From: Planctomycetota bacterium
Lineage (GTDB): Bacteria > Planctomycetota > SZUA-567
Direction: 5' to 3'
Length of the DNA stretch: 46,922 nt
Assembly (NCBI GenBank): GCA_020060765.1
Contig: JAGUZQ010000014.1
Coordinates: 1-46,922, forward strand
This document shows positions 1-7,769 of this stretch, piece by piece; position 1 is the stretch's first letter, and every line of letters begins with the position of its first letter. The translations under genes and the position numbers were made by a program. A model generated the notes under the pieces. That model was not told the DNA's origin, made no database searches, and saw nothing but the letters and a program-made list of their open reading frames with translations.

Positions 1-249
1 ATCGTCTTTTCCTCCAAAGGGAAAACCTTTTCTCCCCTTGGATATATCGACCCTCAACTGCCATCCTATCCAGCTTTTCTTTCCTGACAGGGTACTAGGG
101 ACAACTGACAGCTGCTTCGCTTTACAAAATGCAACGTCTATCTATAATTTCAGCCAGTAAGCCAGCACGCCATTCAGCTAGTCAGCCCTTCCGGCGGGTT
201 TTGCATCGTTTTAGTGCGATAGCCCTATCAAAAATCCCGGATAATCTTT

Positions 250-277
250 TTGACACTAGGAGTTTATGGTGTATGCT
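250..277 (+). promoter_or_regulatory. Sigma-70-like promoter of flagellin
   Basis: TTGACA at 250-255 is followed after 16 bp by TATGCT at 272-277. This predicts a start near 284, which is exactly where the leader's first helix (GGGACG) begins. I see no sigma-28 (TAAA-N15-GCCGATAA-like) or sigma-54 (-24/-12) element upstream of the gene, although flagellin genes often use them. Nothing recognisable is visible in 1-249. Confidence 0.55.
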
Positions 278-283
278 AATAAT

Positions 284-413
284 GGGACGCCGTATTCCGC
301 GCGCGGAAGAACCGGCCTGTTCGCATGGGGGTGCGAGCTGGCGGGAGTAAACGTCCCGGAGATCGAAGCCAAGGGATGGCTTCAGGATGCGTGTTCTAAG
401 GAGGGAACTGACC
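284..413 (+). ncRNA. Structured 5' leader of the flagellin mRNA
   Basis: The leader of about 130 nt can fold into several helices. GGGACG (284-289) pairs with CGTCCC (352-357) and closes a domain. That domain contains TTCCG/CGGAA (295-299/304-308) with a CGCG tetraloop, and TCGCA/TGCGA (321-325/332-336). A further 7-bp hairpin, GAAGCCA/TGGCTTC (365-371/377-383), stands before the ribosome-binding site AAGGAGG (398-404). I could not match it to a named riboswitch class. A post-transcriptional control role for flagellin is inference. Confidence 0.45.
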
Positions 414-1910
414 ATGGGATTCGGCTTTGACACCAGTTTCAACAGCGGCCTAGCGGCCACCAACAATCTCAATACCGCCAATCAGAAAATCAGCAGCGCG
501 TTTGCCAAGCTGTCCAGCGGCCTTAAGATCAATCAGGCCAAGGACGGGCCTGCCGCACTGATTATTTCAGAGCTGCTGCGTTCGCAGACCGGCGGCATTG
601 AGCAATCCATCCGCAACACCCAGGAAGCCAGCAATGTTCTCGGCATTGCCGAAGGCGCGCTGAACGAAGTGTCTTCAATGCTGTCGAAGATGCGCGAACT
701 CGCACTGCACGCGGCTAACAGCGGGGTGACTTCCTCAAGCCAGGTTTCCGCCGACCAGGCCGAATTGAACGGCATGTTGAGTTCTATCGCCAACGTCGCC
801 TCGACCACCAAGTTTTCCGACCAGATGCTGCTGAACGGCGCGCAGAGCATCAACTTCACCGCTTCCGACCCGGCCAACCTGCTTGACCTCGGCGGCAGCC
901 AGATCAGCGGAGTGGCCGACATCGCTGGCCAGCAATTCGATGTGTCTTATTCCGGCAACACTGCCGATCAGGCGGAGAAAGCCTATGTCGAGAGCAATTT
1001 CGGCGGCGGCACGACCTTGGCTTCCGCGCAGGAATTCACCCTCACCGGCACCAACGGCAGTTTCGATTTCAACATCGCCGCCGGCACCGATATCACCGAC
1101 ATGGCCGACATCATCAACGGTCGTTCCGACCGCACCGGCGTCACCGCTTACGCCATTAACGGCGGCACCGAACTCCGGCTGGTCTCTAACGACTACGGCT
1201 CCGAACAATCTGTCAAAATCGAGCAGGCGACAGGCGGCGGTTTCGCGGCTGACGGAACGTCGGCGGTGGATTACGGCCAGGATGCGACCCTGAACGTAAA
1301 CGGTCAGGCAGTTAAAAGCGATGGTCTGAAACTGGAAGTAGAGGACAACTCTTTCTCCGCCACCTTGAAACTGGAGGAAACCGCTGCTGCCCAGACCGGG
1401 TATGATCAGGACGTTCTGGCCAATGCCTCGACCGCCACCACCGCCACTATCGGCGACGTCAAGGGGGGCATGAGGTTCCAACTTGGTGCAGGCGCAGGCA
1501 CGCAAAACCGCGACATTTTCGGCATCCAGTCCTTCAGCCCCGACAATCTCGGCAAGGTCACCGTGGACGGGAAAAGCTATTCCTTGTCCGACCTGATGAG
1601 CGGCGGCGAGGCTTCGCTGGCGGTCAATCCCGACGTCGCCCTGCAGATCATCGACCAGGCTGTCCAGGACGTCGCCGGCGGTCGCGCGCGCATCGGCGCT
1701 TACCAGGCCAACACCCTGCAATCCAACATCAACTCCCTTAATGTAGCGATGGAAAACACCGTTGCCACCGAAAGCGCTATCCGCGACGCCGATGTCGCCA
1801 AGGAAATAACCTCGCTGGTCAATGCGCAGATTCTGGAAAAGGCTGCTCTGATGGGGGTGCAGTCGTCCAACATGAGCGCGAAAAACGTCCTGGGTCTGCT
1901 GGGCGAATAA
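414..1910 (+). CDS. fliC: Flagellin
   Basis: This is the structural subunit of the flagellar filament, exported by the flagellar type III system and polymerised outside the cell; it has 498 residues. The N-terminal coiled-coil (D0/D1) region carries the family signatures FAKLSSGLKINQAKDGPAAL and a long heptad-rich helix to about residue 140. The C-terminal region has IRDADVAKE followed by the helical tail ending NVLGLLGE. The middle (about 160-390) is variable and rich in Gly, Thr and Asp, as expected for the surface-exposed D2/D3 domains. The start at 414 is chosen over an upstream in-frame ATG at 387 because AAGGAGG lies 9 bases before it and the flagellin N-terminus begins there. It is monocistronic, with its own promoter and terminator. 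No other flagellar gene is in the window. Confidence 0.95.
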   Translation: MGFGFDTSFNSGLAATNNLNTANQKISSAFAKLSSGLKINQAKDGPAALIISELLRSQTGGIEQSIRNTQEASNVLGIAEGALNEVSSMLSKMRELALHAANSGVTSSSQVSADQAELNGMLSSIANVASTTKFSDQMLLNGAQSINFTASDPANLLDLGGSQISGVADIAGQQFDVSYSGNTADQAEKAYVESNFGGGTTLASAQEFTLTGTNGSFDFNIAAGTDITDMADIINGRSDRTGVTAYAINGGTELRLVSNDYGSEQSVKIEQATGGGFAADGTSAVDYGQDATLNVNGQAVKSDGLKLEVEDNSFSATLKLEETAAAQTGYDQDVLANASTATTATIGDVKGGMRFQLGAGAGTQNRDIFGIQSFSPDNLGKVTVDGKSYSLSDLMSGGEASLAVNPDVALQIIDQAVQDVAGGRARIGAYQANTLQSNINSLNVAMENTVATESAIRDADVAKEITSLVNAQILEKAALMGVQSSNMSAKNVLGLLGE

Positions 1911-1940
1911 TGTTGTTTACAAAAGAAACTCCTTGTGCTA

Positions 1941-1970
1941 AAAGAGTCCGTAACCGGGCTCTTTTTTTTT
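1941..1970 (+). terminator. Intrinsic terminator after flagellin
   Basis: AAAGAG (1941-1946) pairs with CTCTTT (1959-1964), and CCG (1948-1950) with CGG (1955-1957), around a TAAC loop. A run of nine T follows. It is placed 30 nt after the flagellin stop codon and before the ribosome-binding site of the next gene. Confidence 0.85.
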
Positions 1971-1989
1971 ACCTCGCGGAGGAATACTT

Positions 1990-3162
1990 ATGGCAGTCAT
2001 GCCGAGCAACACCCTTTTTGCTCCGGCGGCCAGAACATCTCGCGAAGAACTCGAATCCCAAGTAAAGCTGGTTGTCAATGCTCCCGTAACGCAAATCCTG
2101 CTGAATAATATCGGCGTGTTCCTGATGGTACTGAACGAGAACCGCCAGATAGTGGCAGCCAACCACGATTTCCTGACGACCTTGGGTTTTTCCTCGGCGG
2201 AGGAGTTTATGGGTCTGCGTCCGGGCGAGGCGCTGGATTGCGTCAATTCCGCCAAGCAACCCGGCGGCTGCGGTACCGACGAAAACTGCCGCTACTGCGG
2301 AGCAGTGTGCGCATTACTGGAAAGCCAGACAAAAAGCGAAACCGTCGTGAGCGAATGCCGGTTGATCGCGGGCGGTAAAAATCCGGCATCCTACGATTTC
2401 CGCATTCACGCGACTACTCTCGTCTTGGAAAACCGGCGCTTCACCGTGCTGGCGCTGCACGATATCGGCGAGGAAAAGCGGCGGCAGGTAATCGAACGCG
2501 TATTTTTTCACGATGTGCGCAACACACTGAACGGCATCAGCGGCTGGTCCGACATTCTGGCGCTGGGCGGCAACGAACGTGAGATCGATAACATCGCCGC
2601 CCGGATCAGGCTGCTGGTCTCGCGCCTGGTCGAGGATATTGAGTCGCACCAGATTCTGCTTGACGCGGAGAAAAACAACCTGAGCGTGGAATTCGTAGAG
2701 GAAAATATCTCTGTTCTGTTCCAGGCTCTGGAGGCGTTTATTGCCCATCACGACTGCGCCGCCGACAAAACTTTTTCCCACAATCTGGGGGGCTTGGGAC
2801 AACGCGCCATCGAGACGTCCAAAAGCCTGCTTCTGCGGGTGCTCTTCAATATGATGGTAAACGCTTTCGAGGCTACCCCGCCGGGGGAAAATGTCGAGCT
2901 GGCTGCCCGGGAACATGATGGCGAATGCCTGTTCTCGGTGCATAACCTGAAGGTCATGTCGCCGGAAGCCAAGGCGCAGCTTTTTCAGCGCGGGTTCAGC
3001 ACCAAGTCGAACAAGGGCCGGGGATTCGGCACCTACAGCATGAAACTGCTGGGCGAAAAGTTCCTGGGCGGAAAGGTCTGGTTCGTGTCGCTGCCAGGCG
3101 AGGGGACGACTTTTTTCCTGCAACTTCCCTGGCGCGCCGAGGCGGCCAAGCGTAAGGCATAA
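1990..3162 (+). CDS. PAS-domain sensor histidine kinase, soluble
   Basis: This is a 390-residue sensor kinase without membrane segments, so it is probably cytosolic. A PAS domain (about 35-155) is unusually Cys-rich, with C84, C94, C100, C103 and C107 in a GGCG-x4-C-x2-C arrangement, compatible with metal or redox sensing. A dimerisation/phosphoacceptor helix follows with H174 (FFHDVRNTLNGISGW). The HATPase domain has an N-box (NMMVNAFEATPPGE, about 287-300) and a glycine-rich lid (GRGFGTYSM, about 344). GGAGG lies about 8 bases before the ATG. No cognate response regulator is adjacent; the nearest receiver genes are at 9.8-11.1 kb. The link to flagellin upstream is only positional because a terminator separates them. 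The ligand is unknown. Confidence 0.85.
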   Translation: MAVMPSNTLFAPAARTSREELESQVKLVVNAPVTQILLNNIGVFLMVLNENRQIVAANHDFLTTLGFSSAEEFMGLRPGEALDCVNSAKQPGGCGTDENCRYCGAVCALLESQTKSETVVSECRLIAGGKNPASYDFRIHATTLVLENRRFTVLALHDIGEEKRRQVIERVFFHDVRNTLNGISGWSDILALGGNEREIDNIAARIRLLVSRLVEDIESHQILLDAEKNNLSVEFVEENISVLFQALEAFIAHHDCAADKTFSHNLGGLGQRAIETSKSLLLRVLFNMMVNAFEATPPGENVELAAREHDGECLFSVHNLKVMSPEAKAQLFQRGFSTKSNKGRGFGTYSMKLLGEKFLGGKVWFVSLPGEGTTFFLQLPWRAEAAKRKA

Positions 3163-3200
3163 ACGCCAATGAAGTTTTTTTTGATGGCATTCTTCAAGAT

Positions 3201-3229
3201 TTGCCATTATACCATTATATGGTATAATG
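3201..3229 (+). promoter_or_regulatory. higBA promoter with overlapping 11-bp inverted-repeat operator
   Basis: CATTATACCAT (3205-3215) and ATGGTATAATG (3219-3229) form a perfect 11-bp inverted repeat with a 3-bp centre. The right arm contains TATAAT (3223-3228), and TTGCCA at 3201-3206 with a 16-bp spacer serves as a -35 box. An operator directly over the -10 box is the usual arrangement for autorepression by a HigA-type antitoxin or toxin-antitoxin complex. Confidence 0.75.
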
Positions 3230-3246
3230 TAATAGCCGGAGCTGGC

Positions 3247-3537
3247 ATGATAAGAACGTTCGCGGATGAAAGGCTGGAACTGCTTATCGCCGAAGGCGCC
3301 AAATCCAAAACTAAGAGTATTCCATCTGACATCCATAGGCTTGTTGTGCGTAAAATCGCGTACTTGAACCAAGCCCGGCGAATTGAGGATTTAAAAGTAC
3401 CTCCCGACAATCGTCTGAAGAAATTGAAATGAAAACTGGCGGGGCATTACAGTATCAGGATTAACGATCAGTTCCGTATCGTATTCCGCTGGAAAGACGG
3501 AGACGCTTTCGACGTCTCTTTCAAGGATTACCATTGA
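3247..3537 (+). pseudogene. higB: HigB-type toxin interrupted by an in-frame TGA
   Basis: Read through its whole length this frame gives a 96-residue RelE/HigB-family mRNA interferase, normally a ribosome-dependent endoribonuclease neutralised by HigA. The first part (MIRTFADERLELL, LNQARRIEDLKVPPDNRL) and the last part (GHYSIRINDQFRIVFRWKDGD and DYH) match the family in the same frame. TGA at codon 62 (3430-3432) splits them. The family usually has Gly there (LKG), so one GGA-to-TGA change explains the break. The conserved RINDQ/FRW core lies after the stop, so the truncated 61-residue product should be inactive. The intact frame would end 9 bases before the higA ATG, the normal toxin-first order. 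A sequencing error is the main alternative. Confidence 0.8.
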
Positions 3538-3546
3538 GGAGCAGTT

Positions 3547-3831
3547 ATGATCAAGATAAAGAATCCGCCGCACCCCGGAGAAATTTTGCTGGAAGATTTT
3601 CTGAAACCCCTGGGTATATCGCAGAACGCCTTCGCCAAGCATATCAAGGTGCCATTCAGGCGGATCAATGAAATTGTCAACGGCAAGCGCTCGGTCACTC
3701 CGGAAACCGCCCAGCTTTTCGCCATGGCTTTCGGCACCACCGTCGAGGTTTGGTTAGGATTGCAGATGCAGTACGACCTGGCCACGCACCCGGTCGGACG
3801 CGAGGTGCCTCGCCTCCGAATCGCAGGATAA
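3547..3831 (+). CDS. higA: HigA-type antitoxin, XRE-family DNA-binding protein
   Basis: This is a 94-residue antitoxin with the HigA signature HPGEILLEDFLKPLGISQNAFAK, followed by a helix-turn-helix (about 22-60; recognition segment VPFRRINEIVNGKRSVTPETA). Its role is to bind and inhibit the HigB toxin and to repress its own promoter, probably at the 11-bp inverted repeat at 3205-3229. Length and domain order are normal. GAGGAG overlaps the end of the toxin frame just before the ATG, so translation was probably coupled. With the toxin broken, this gene survives as an orphan antitoxin or regulator. Confidence 0.9.
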   Translation: MIKIKNPPHPGEILLEDFLKPLGISQNAFAKHIKVPFRRINEIVNGKRSVTPETAQLFAMAFGTTVEVWLGLQMQYDLATHPVGREVPRLRIAG

Positions 3832-3864
3832 AGTTTACCTGAAAATTTTGAATATCCTGCCGCG

Positions 3865-5907
3865 CTAACGCCGGTTCTTTCCGCCGCCGCGTTTACGGCG
3901 ACCGTAGGCAGGCGCGTTTTCCTTTACGTATTTAATCGGCGCTTTCATTTCCAGCAGCCGGTCACGAAGCGCGGCTGCATCCTCGAAGCGCATCTCTTCC
4001 GACGCGTTTACCATTTCCTTCTGCAGGCGCGCGATTTCCTCTTCCACGCCTGCCTCGTCATCGTCGTCGAGCGCGGGAATGTAAATGTTCTGGTGTTCGG
4101 TGCCGGCGAAAAATTCCTCCATGCCGGTTTCAATGCCACGCACCACGGTCGTGGGCGTGATATTGTGTTCGCTGTTGAATGCCAACTGGATTTTGCGGCG
4201 GCGGGTCGATTCGTCTATGGTCTGGCGCATGGCGTCGGTCATCGTGTCAGCGTAGAAAATAACCTTGCCCTCGGTATTACGCGCGCAACGACCGATGGTC
4301 TGGATCAGGCTGGTGGCGCTGCGCAGAAACCCCTGCTTGTCGGCGTCGAGGATAACCACCAGCGACACTTCCGGCAAGTCCAGCCCCTCGCGTAGCAAGT
4401 TCACGCCGATCAACGCATCATATTTTCCCAACCGCAAATCCTTCAGGATTTCCACCCGTTCTATCGTCTTGATGTCGGAATGGAGATACATGGTTTTTAC
4501 GCCATGCTCGCGGCAATATTCGTCGAGATCCTCTGACAACCGCTTGGTCAAGGTGGTGACGAGAACGCGTTCGTTGCGCGCGGCGCGGAGTCCGATTTCC
4601 TTCAGGATATCCTGCACCTGTCCTTTCGAGGGGCGAATCTCCACCGGCGGGTCGACCAGCCCGGTCGGACGCACCACCAGTTCCACTATTTCACCGCCGC
4701 TTTTTTCCAGTTCATACGCCGCGGGCGTAGCGGAGACGTAAACCGTCTGCGGCTGCTGTTCAAGAAACTCCTCCCACATCATCGGCCGGTTGTCCATAGC
4801 CGAGGGCAGGCGGAAACCGTGATCGACCAGTACTTTCTTTCGCGCACGGTCGCCGTTGTACATGCCCCGCACCTGCGGCAGGCTGACGTGCGACTCGTCC
4901 ACCATCAGCAGCCAGTCGTTTTTAGGAAAATAGTCGAACAGGCAGGCCGGACGCTGTCCCGGCGCACGGCGGTCGAAATGGCGGGAATAGTTTTCGATGC
5001 CCTGGCAGTAGCCGATCTCGCGGATCATCTCGATGTCGTAGCGGGTGCGGCTCTCGATCCGCTGCGCTTCGAGCAGCTTATTCTGTGCCTTCAGGTTTTT
5101 CAGATGCCCTTCCAGTTCCTGTTCGATCAGGCCGATCGCTTCCTCCGCCGCCTCTTCGTTCAGCACGAAGTGGGTGGCGGGAAAAATCGCGAGGTGCTGA
5201 TAACGCTGCAACACGTCGCCGGTCAGCGGTACGATCTCGGAAATTTCCTCGATCTCGTCGCCGAACAGTTCCACGCGGATGGCGGTTTCCTTGTAAGCAG
5301 GCCAGATTTCGATCGCGTCGCCGCGCATCCGGAAGGTGCCGCGCTTGAAGTCGAAGTCGTTCCTGGCGTACTGCATCTTCACCAGATTGCGCAGCATGTC
5401 GTTGCGTTCGATCTCGTCGCCGGTTTTCAGTTTGAGCGTGACTTCCGCATATTCCTCCGGCTGCCCCAGACCGTAGATGCACGACACCGACGCCACCACG
5501 ATCACATCGCGGCGCATCAGCAAGGCCGAAGTCGCCGACAATCGCAACCGGTCGAGACTCTCGTTGATGGCCGCGTCTTTCTCGATATACACATCGGTGG
5601 CGGGCAGATACGCTTCCGGCTGATAGTAGTCGTAATACGAGACGAAATACTCCACCGCGTTTTCCGGAAAAAATTGGCGGAACTCGGAAAAGAGTTGCGC
5701 GGTCAGAGTTTTGTTGTGCGAGAGGATCAGCGTAGGTTTTTCCGCGCGGGCGATAAGATTGGCCATGACGAAGGTTTTGCCCGAGCCGGTGACTCCGAGC
5801 AGGGTCTGGTCTCTTTTACCGCCGAGTAGTCCGGCGGCAAGTTTCTCAATCGCCTCCGGCTGCTGCCCGGCGGGGGCGAATTCCGATTTCAGCTTGAATA
5901 GGCTCAT
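3865..5907 (-). CDS. uvrB: UvrB, excinuclease ABC subunit B
   Basis: This is the damage-verification helicase-like subunit of nucleotide excision repair, working with UvrA and UvrC in the cytoplasm. It has 680 residues, the usual length. It carries a Walker A motif GVTGSGKT (38-45), the beta-hairpin YYDYYQPEAYLP (about 91-102) that clamps DNA, helicase motifs including DESH in LMVDESHVSLPQVRGM, motif VI QTIGRCARN, and a C-terminal UVR motif (about 627-660, EMRFEDAAALRDRL) that contacts UvrC. It is the last gene of a three-gene minus-strand operon; its ATG lies 3 nt after the stop of the HAD gene, and the upstream GGGTGA serves as ribosome-binding site. No clear LexA box is visible. mfd, which couples repair to transcription, is in the same window at 28.5 kb. 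Confidence 0.97.
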   Translation of the reverse strand: MSLFKLKSEFAPAGQQPEAIEKLAAGLLGGKRDQTLLGVTGSGKTFVMANLIARAEKPTLILSHNKTLTAQLFSEFRQFFPENAVEYFVSYYDYYQPEAYLPATDVYIEKDAAINESLDRLRLSATSALLMRRDVIVVASVSCIYGLGQPEEYAEVTLKLKTGDEIERNDMLRNLVKMQYARNDFDFKRGTFRMRGDAIEIWPAYKETAIRVELFGDEIEEISEIVPLTGDVLQRYQHLAIFPATHFVLNEEAAEEAIGLIEQELEGHLKNLKAQNKLLEAQRIESRTRYDIEMIREIGYCQGIENYSRHFDRRAPGQRPACLFDYFPKNDWLLMVDESHVSLPQVRGMYNGDRARKKVLVDHGFRLPSAMDNRPMMWEEFLEQQPQTVYVSATPAAYELEKSGGEIVELVVRPTGLVDPPVEIRPSKGQVQDILKEIGLRAARNERVLVTTLTKRLSEDLDEYCREHGVKTMYLHSDIKTIERVEILKDLRLGKYDALIGVNLLREGLDLPEVSLVVILDADKQGFLRSATSLIQTIGRCARNTEGKVIFYADTMTDAMRQTIDESTRRRKIQLAFNSEHNITPTTVVRGIETGMEEFFAGTEHQNIYIPALDDDDEAGVEEEIARLQKEMVNASEEMRFEDAAALRDRLLEMKAPIKYVKENAPAYGRRKRGGGKNRR

Positions 5908-5910
5908 TTT

Positions 5911-6681
5911 TCACCCGCAGTAATGGCGGACCACTTCCGCGCTTCCCGCCGCCGCTTCTTTGCCAGAAAGAAAGCCGCCTGCGTCCCGCACCGCTTTTTT
6001 GACTTCGGCGCAGGAGTTGGCCGGGCACCCGACATGAGGCGTAAAAATTCCGTCAAGCATGGACAGGTCGTTCAAGCCGTCGCCCACGGCCAGCGTCTCT
6101 TCTGGTTTGACCTTCAGCAGGCGAGCCGCTTGCGCCAATAACTTTCTTTTGGAAAAAGATGAATGCAATACAAACATCCAATCGTTATTGCCGCTGACCT
6201 GAGACTCCGGCCACGGCGCAATAATCTCGCGCATCCGTTCGCGCAGCTCCTCTACCTCGTCCTCCGCCACGTTGAAAGCGAACACTTCCGAATCGACGTA
6301 ACTATCGAAGACTATGAACTCGTCTTCGAGCAGTCGTTTCCAGGAAGGAAAAAACGGCTCGATGTCGTCCCACAGTTTCCGGTGCAGCCGCTCCTGCGCC
6401 TTGTTCCACGCCAGGTGCGGCTCGTATTCCCCCGATTCGTTAAGCAGGAAAATATGCGTCTGGCGGGTAAGCAAAGCGACCGGTCGATATTTGGGACTGA
6501 GGTTCAGGGCGATTTCGCTCATGTGCCTGACCGGTCGGTCGCTGTTCATCACCCAGCGCGTGCCGTTTGTCAGCAGCGGCGCCAGCGCTTCGACAAAAAC
6601 CGGGTCAACTTCCAGCCGAGGATCATAACGCACGCAGGTGCCATCCAAGTCAGCGGCGATCAGTTTTATTTCAGTTTTCAT
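5911..6681 (-). CDS. HAD-superfamily phosphatase (HAD-IIB, SPP/Cof-like)
   Basis: This is a 256-residue soluble HAD hydrolase. Motif I is AADLDGTC with the nucleophile Asp near residue 10, motif II lies around VMNSDRP, and motif IV is VGDGLNDLSML near residue 200. The DG-LND form and the large domain between motifs II and III are typical of the IIB subfamily (Cof, sucrose-phosphate and mannosyl-3-phosphoglycerate phosphatases), which dephosphorylates sugar phosphates. Its ATG overlaps the stop of the upstream RfaE2-Nudix gene by 4 nt (ATGA), so the two are translationally coupled. The substrate cannot be read from the sequence. The context with a nucleotidyltransferase suggests an activated-sugar or cofactor intermediate. 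Confidence 0.8.
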   Translation of the reverse strand: MKTEIKLIAADLDGTCVRYDPRLEVDPVFVEALAPLLTNGTRWVMNSDRPVRHMSEIALNLSPKYRPVALLTRQTHIFLLNESGEYEPHLAWNKAQERLHRKLWDDIEPFFPSWKRLLEDEFIVFDSYVDSEVFAFNVAEDEVEELRERMREIIAPWPESQVSGNNDWMFVLHSSFSKRKLLAQAARLLKVKPEETLAVGDGLNDLSMLDGIFTPHVGCPANSCAEVKKAVRDAGGFLSGKEAAAGSAEVVRHYCG

Positions 6682-7604
6682 TCTTCTCCAGGCCCCATGA
6701 AAATATAAGCGGGAAAAGCCGCCGGGTTTTGCAGATATGTTATCCAGTGCTCCCGCCCCAGAATCCAGCCTGGCGTCTCGCGCAAAGCCTTGCAGTCGAA
6801 CCAGCGCGCGTCGACCACGTCTTCGTCCTGCGAGGCTATTTCCACGGCGTTACCGGACAATTCGGCTTCAAACAGGTGCAGCACCAGGTGCAAACCCAGC
6901 GCCGGTTCGATGCGTTCGATCACGCCGCGATAGACTCCGCCGTCGAAGTCGACGCCGATCTCCTCGCGGCATTCGCGAACTATTGCCTGGCGCAAAGTCT
7001 CGCCGCGCTCGTGCCCGCCGCCGGGCAGCCCCCACCTGATCCCTTCCAGGTAGCGGTTGGCGACGAGGAGCAATTGCCCCTTTTCATTGCGAAGTAGAGC
7101 AAAGGCGGCGGAGGTGATTTTCTCCGGGTCGCTACGTCGGATTTTTTTCAGGATGAGCGAGGTGCTGACGCCGTCGATAAAAGGCAGGAACGTGATTTTC
7201 CCGCCCGCGTTCTCCACCGCCGCGCGTTCGCCCTGGTCGATGGTTTCAAGGGTATAGTCCGATCCCTGCGCGTAAATGTCAGGTTTGACGATTTTCAGTT
7301 CCGGCGTGCAGCGTTTGCCGGAAAAGGGGATGACGTGATCCACGCTTTCGAACTCGCACAAAAGTTTCGCGCGGCTGTCCAGATTGATGAGCGGCCGCTC
7401 CGGGCCTTTCAGTTCGCGGACGCTTTCGTCGGTATTCAGTCCCACCACCAGCACATCGCCCAACGCCTTCGCCGCCTGCAGGGAAAGGGCGTGTCCTGCA
7501 TGCACCAGGTCGAAGCAGCCGTTGGTCCAGACGACGGTTTTTCCCTCGCGGCGGTACTTGTCGCGCTGTTCGACAAAATCTTCGGCTCGGGTAAGTTTGT
7601 TCAT
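6678..7604 (-). CDS. RfaE2/HldE-C-type nucleotidyltransferase fused to a Nudix hydrolase
   Basis: This is a 308-residue two-domain protein. The N-terminal half (about 5-155) is a cytidylyltransferase-fold domain with GCFDLVHAGH (29-38, carrying the HxGH nucleotide-binding motif) and an RfaE2-like end (DGVSTSLILKKIR). Its relatives add AMP to D-glycero-beta-D-manno-heptose 1-phosphate for LPS core synthesis. The C-terminal half (about 165-308) is a Nudix domain with a complete Nudix box (GHERGE-x7-RECREEIGV, 197-218). I start it at 7604 because AGAGGTGA precedes that ATG. An upstream in-frame extension to 7667 lacks family similarity. The fusion could make and proof-read, or degrade, a nucleotide sugar. 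First gene of the operon with the HAD phosphatase and uvrB. Confidence 0.85.
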   Translation of the reverse strand: MNKLTRAEDFVEQRDKYRREGKTVVWTNGCFDLVHAGHALSLQAAKALGDVLVVGLNTDESVRELKGPERPLINLDSRAKLLCEFESVDHVIPFSGKRCTPELKIVKPDIYAQGSDYTLETIDQGERAAVENAGGKITFLPFIDGVSTSLILKKIRRSDPEKITSAAFALLRNEKGQLLLVANRYLEGIRWGLPGGGHERGETLRQAIVRECREEIGVDFDGGVYRGVIERIEPALGLHLVLHLFEAELSGNAVEIASQDEDVVDARWFDCKALRETPGWILGREHWITYLQNPAAFPAYIFMGPGEE

Positions 7605-7685
7605 AGGTGTCACCTCTTGGCGGCGGCGTAAAAAAGACAGGATACCATGCCTTGACTCCGGATGCAAGTAATCGGATTTTCCTGA

Positions 7686-7713
7686 TTGTATAAAATCCGC
7701 GTACCAGTATACT
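7686..7713 (+). promoter_or_regulatory. Candidate promoter of serC
   Basis: TTGTAT (7686-7691) and TATACT (7708-7713) are separated by 16 bp and stand 56 bp before the serC ATG. The divergent rfaE2-nudix gene starts at 7604. No operator-like repeat is evident. Confidence 0.45.
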
Positions 7714-7769
7714 TTTATTTTTACGCGACTGTCTTCGGTTCCAATTTACAGCAAATAGGAGGATTAAGC

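Noticed and set aside
129..350. 73-codon frame upstream of flagellin
   Set aside because: It runs over the promoter and the folded leader, and has no ribosome-binding site.
284..413. Cyclic-di-GMP riboswitch in the flagellin leader
   Set aside because: The conserved core and tetraloop-receptor of known classes are not found; only helices are seen.
735..1721. Long open frame (328 codons) antisense to flagellin
   Set aside because: It is the shadow of a GC-rich coding gene; no ribosome-binding site, no family similarity, and flagellin is certain on the other strand.
3430..3432. TGA in higB read as a sense codon (Trp or Sec)
   Set aside because: TGA ends several genes here at tight junctions (HAD and rfaE2-nudix, peroxiredoxin and ligase), so it is a normal stop, and no selenocysteine-insertion element is visible.
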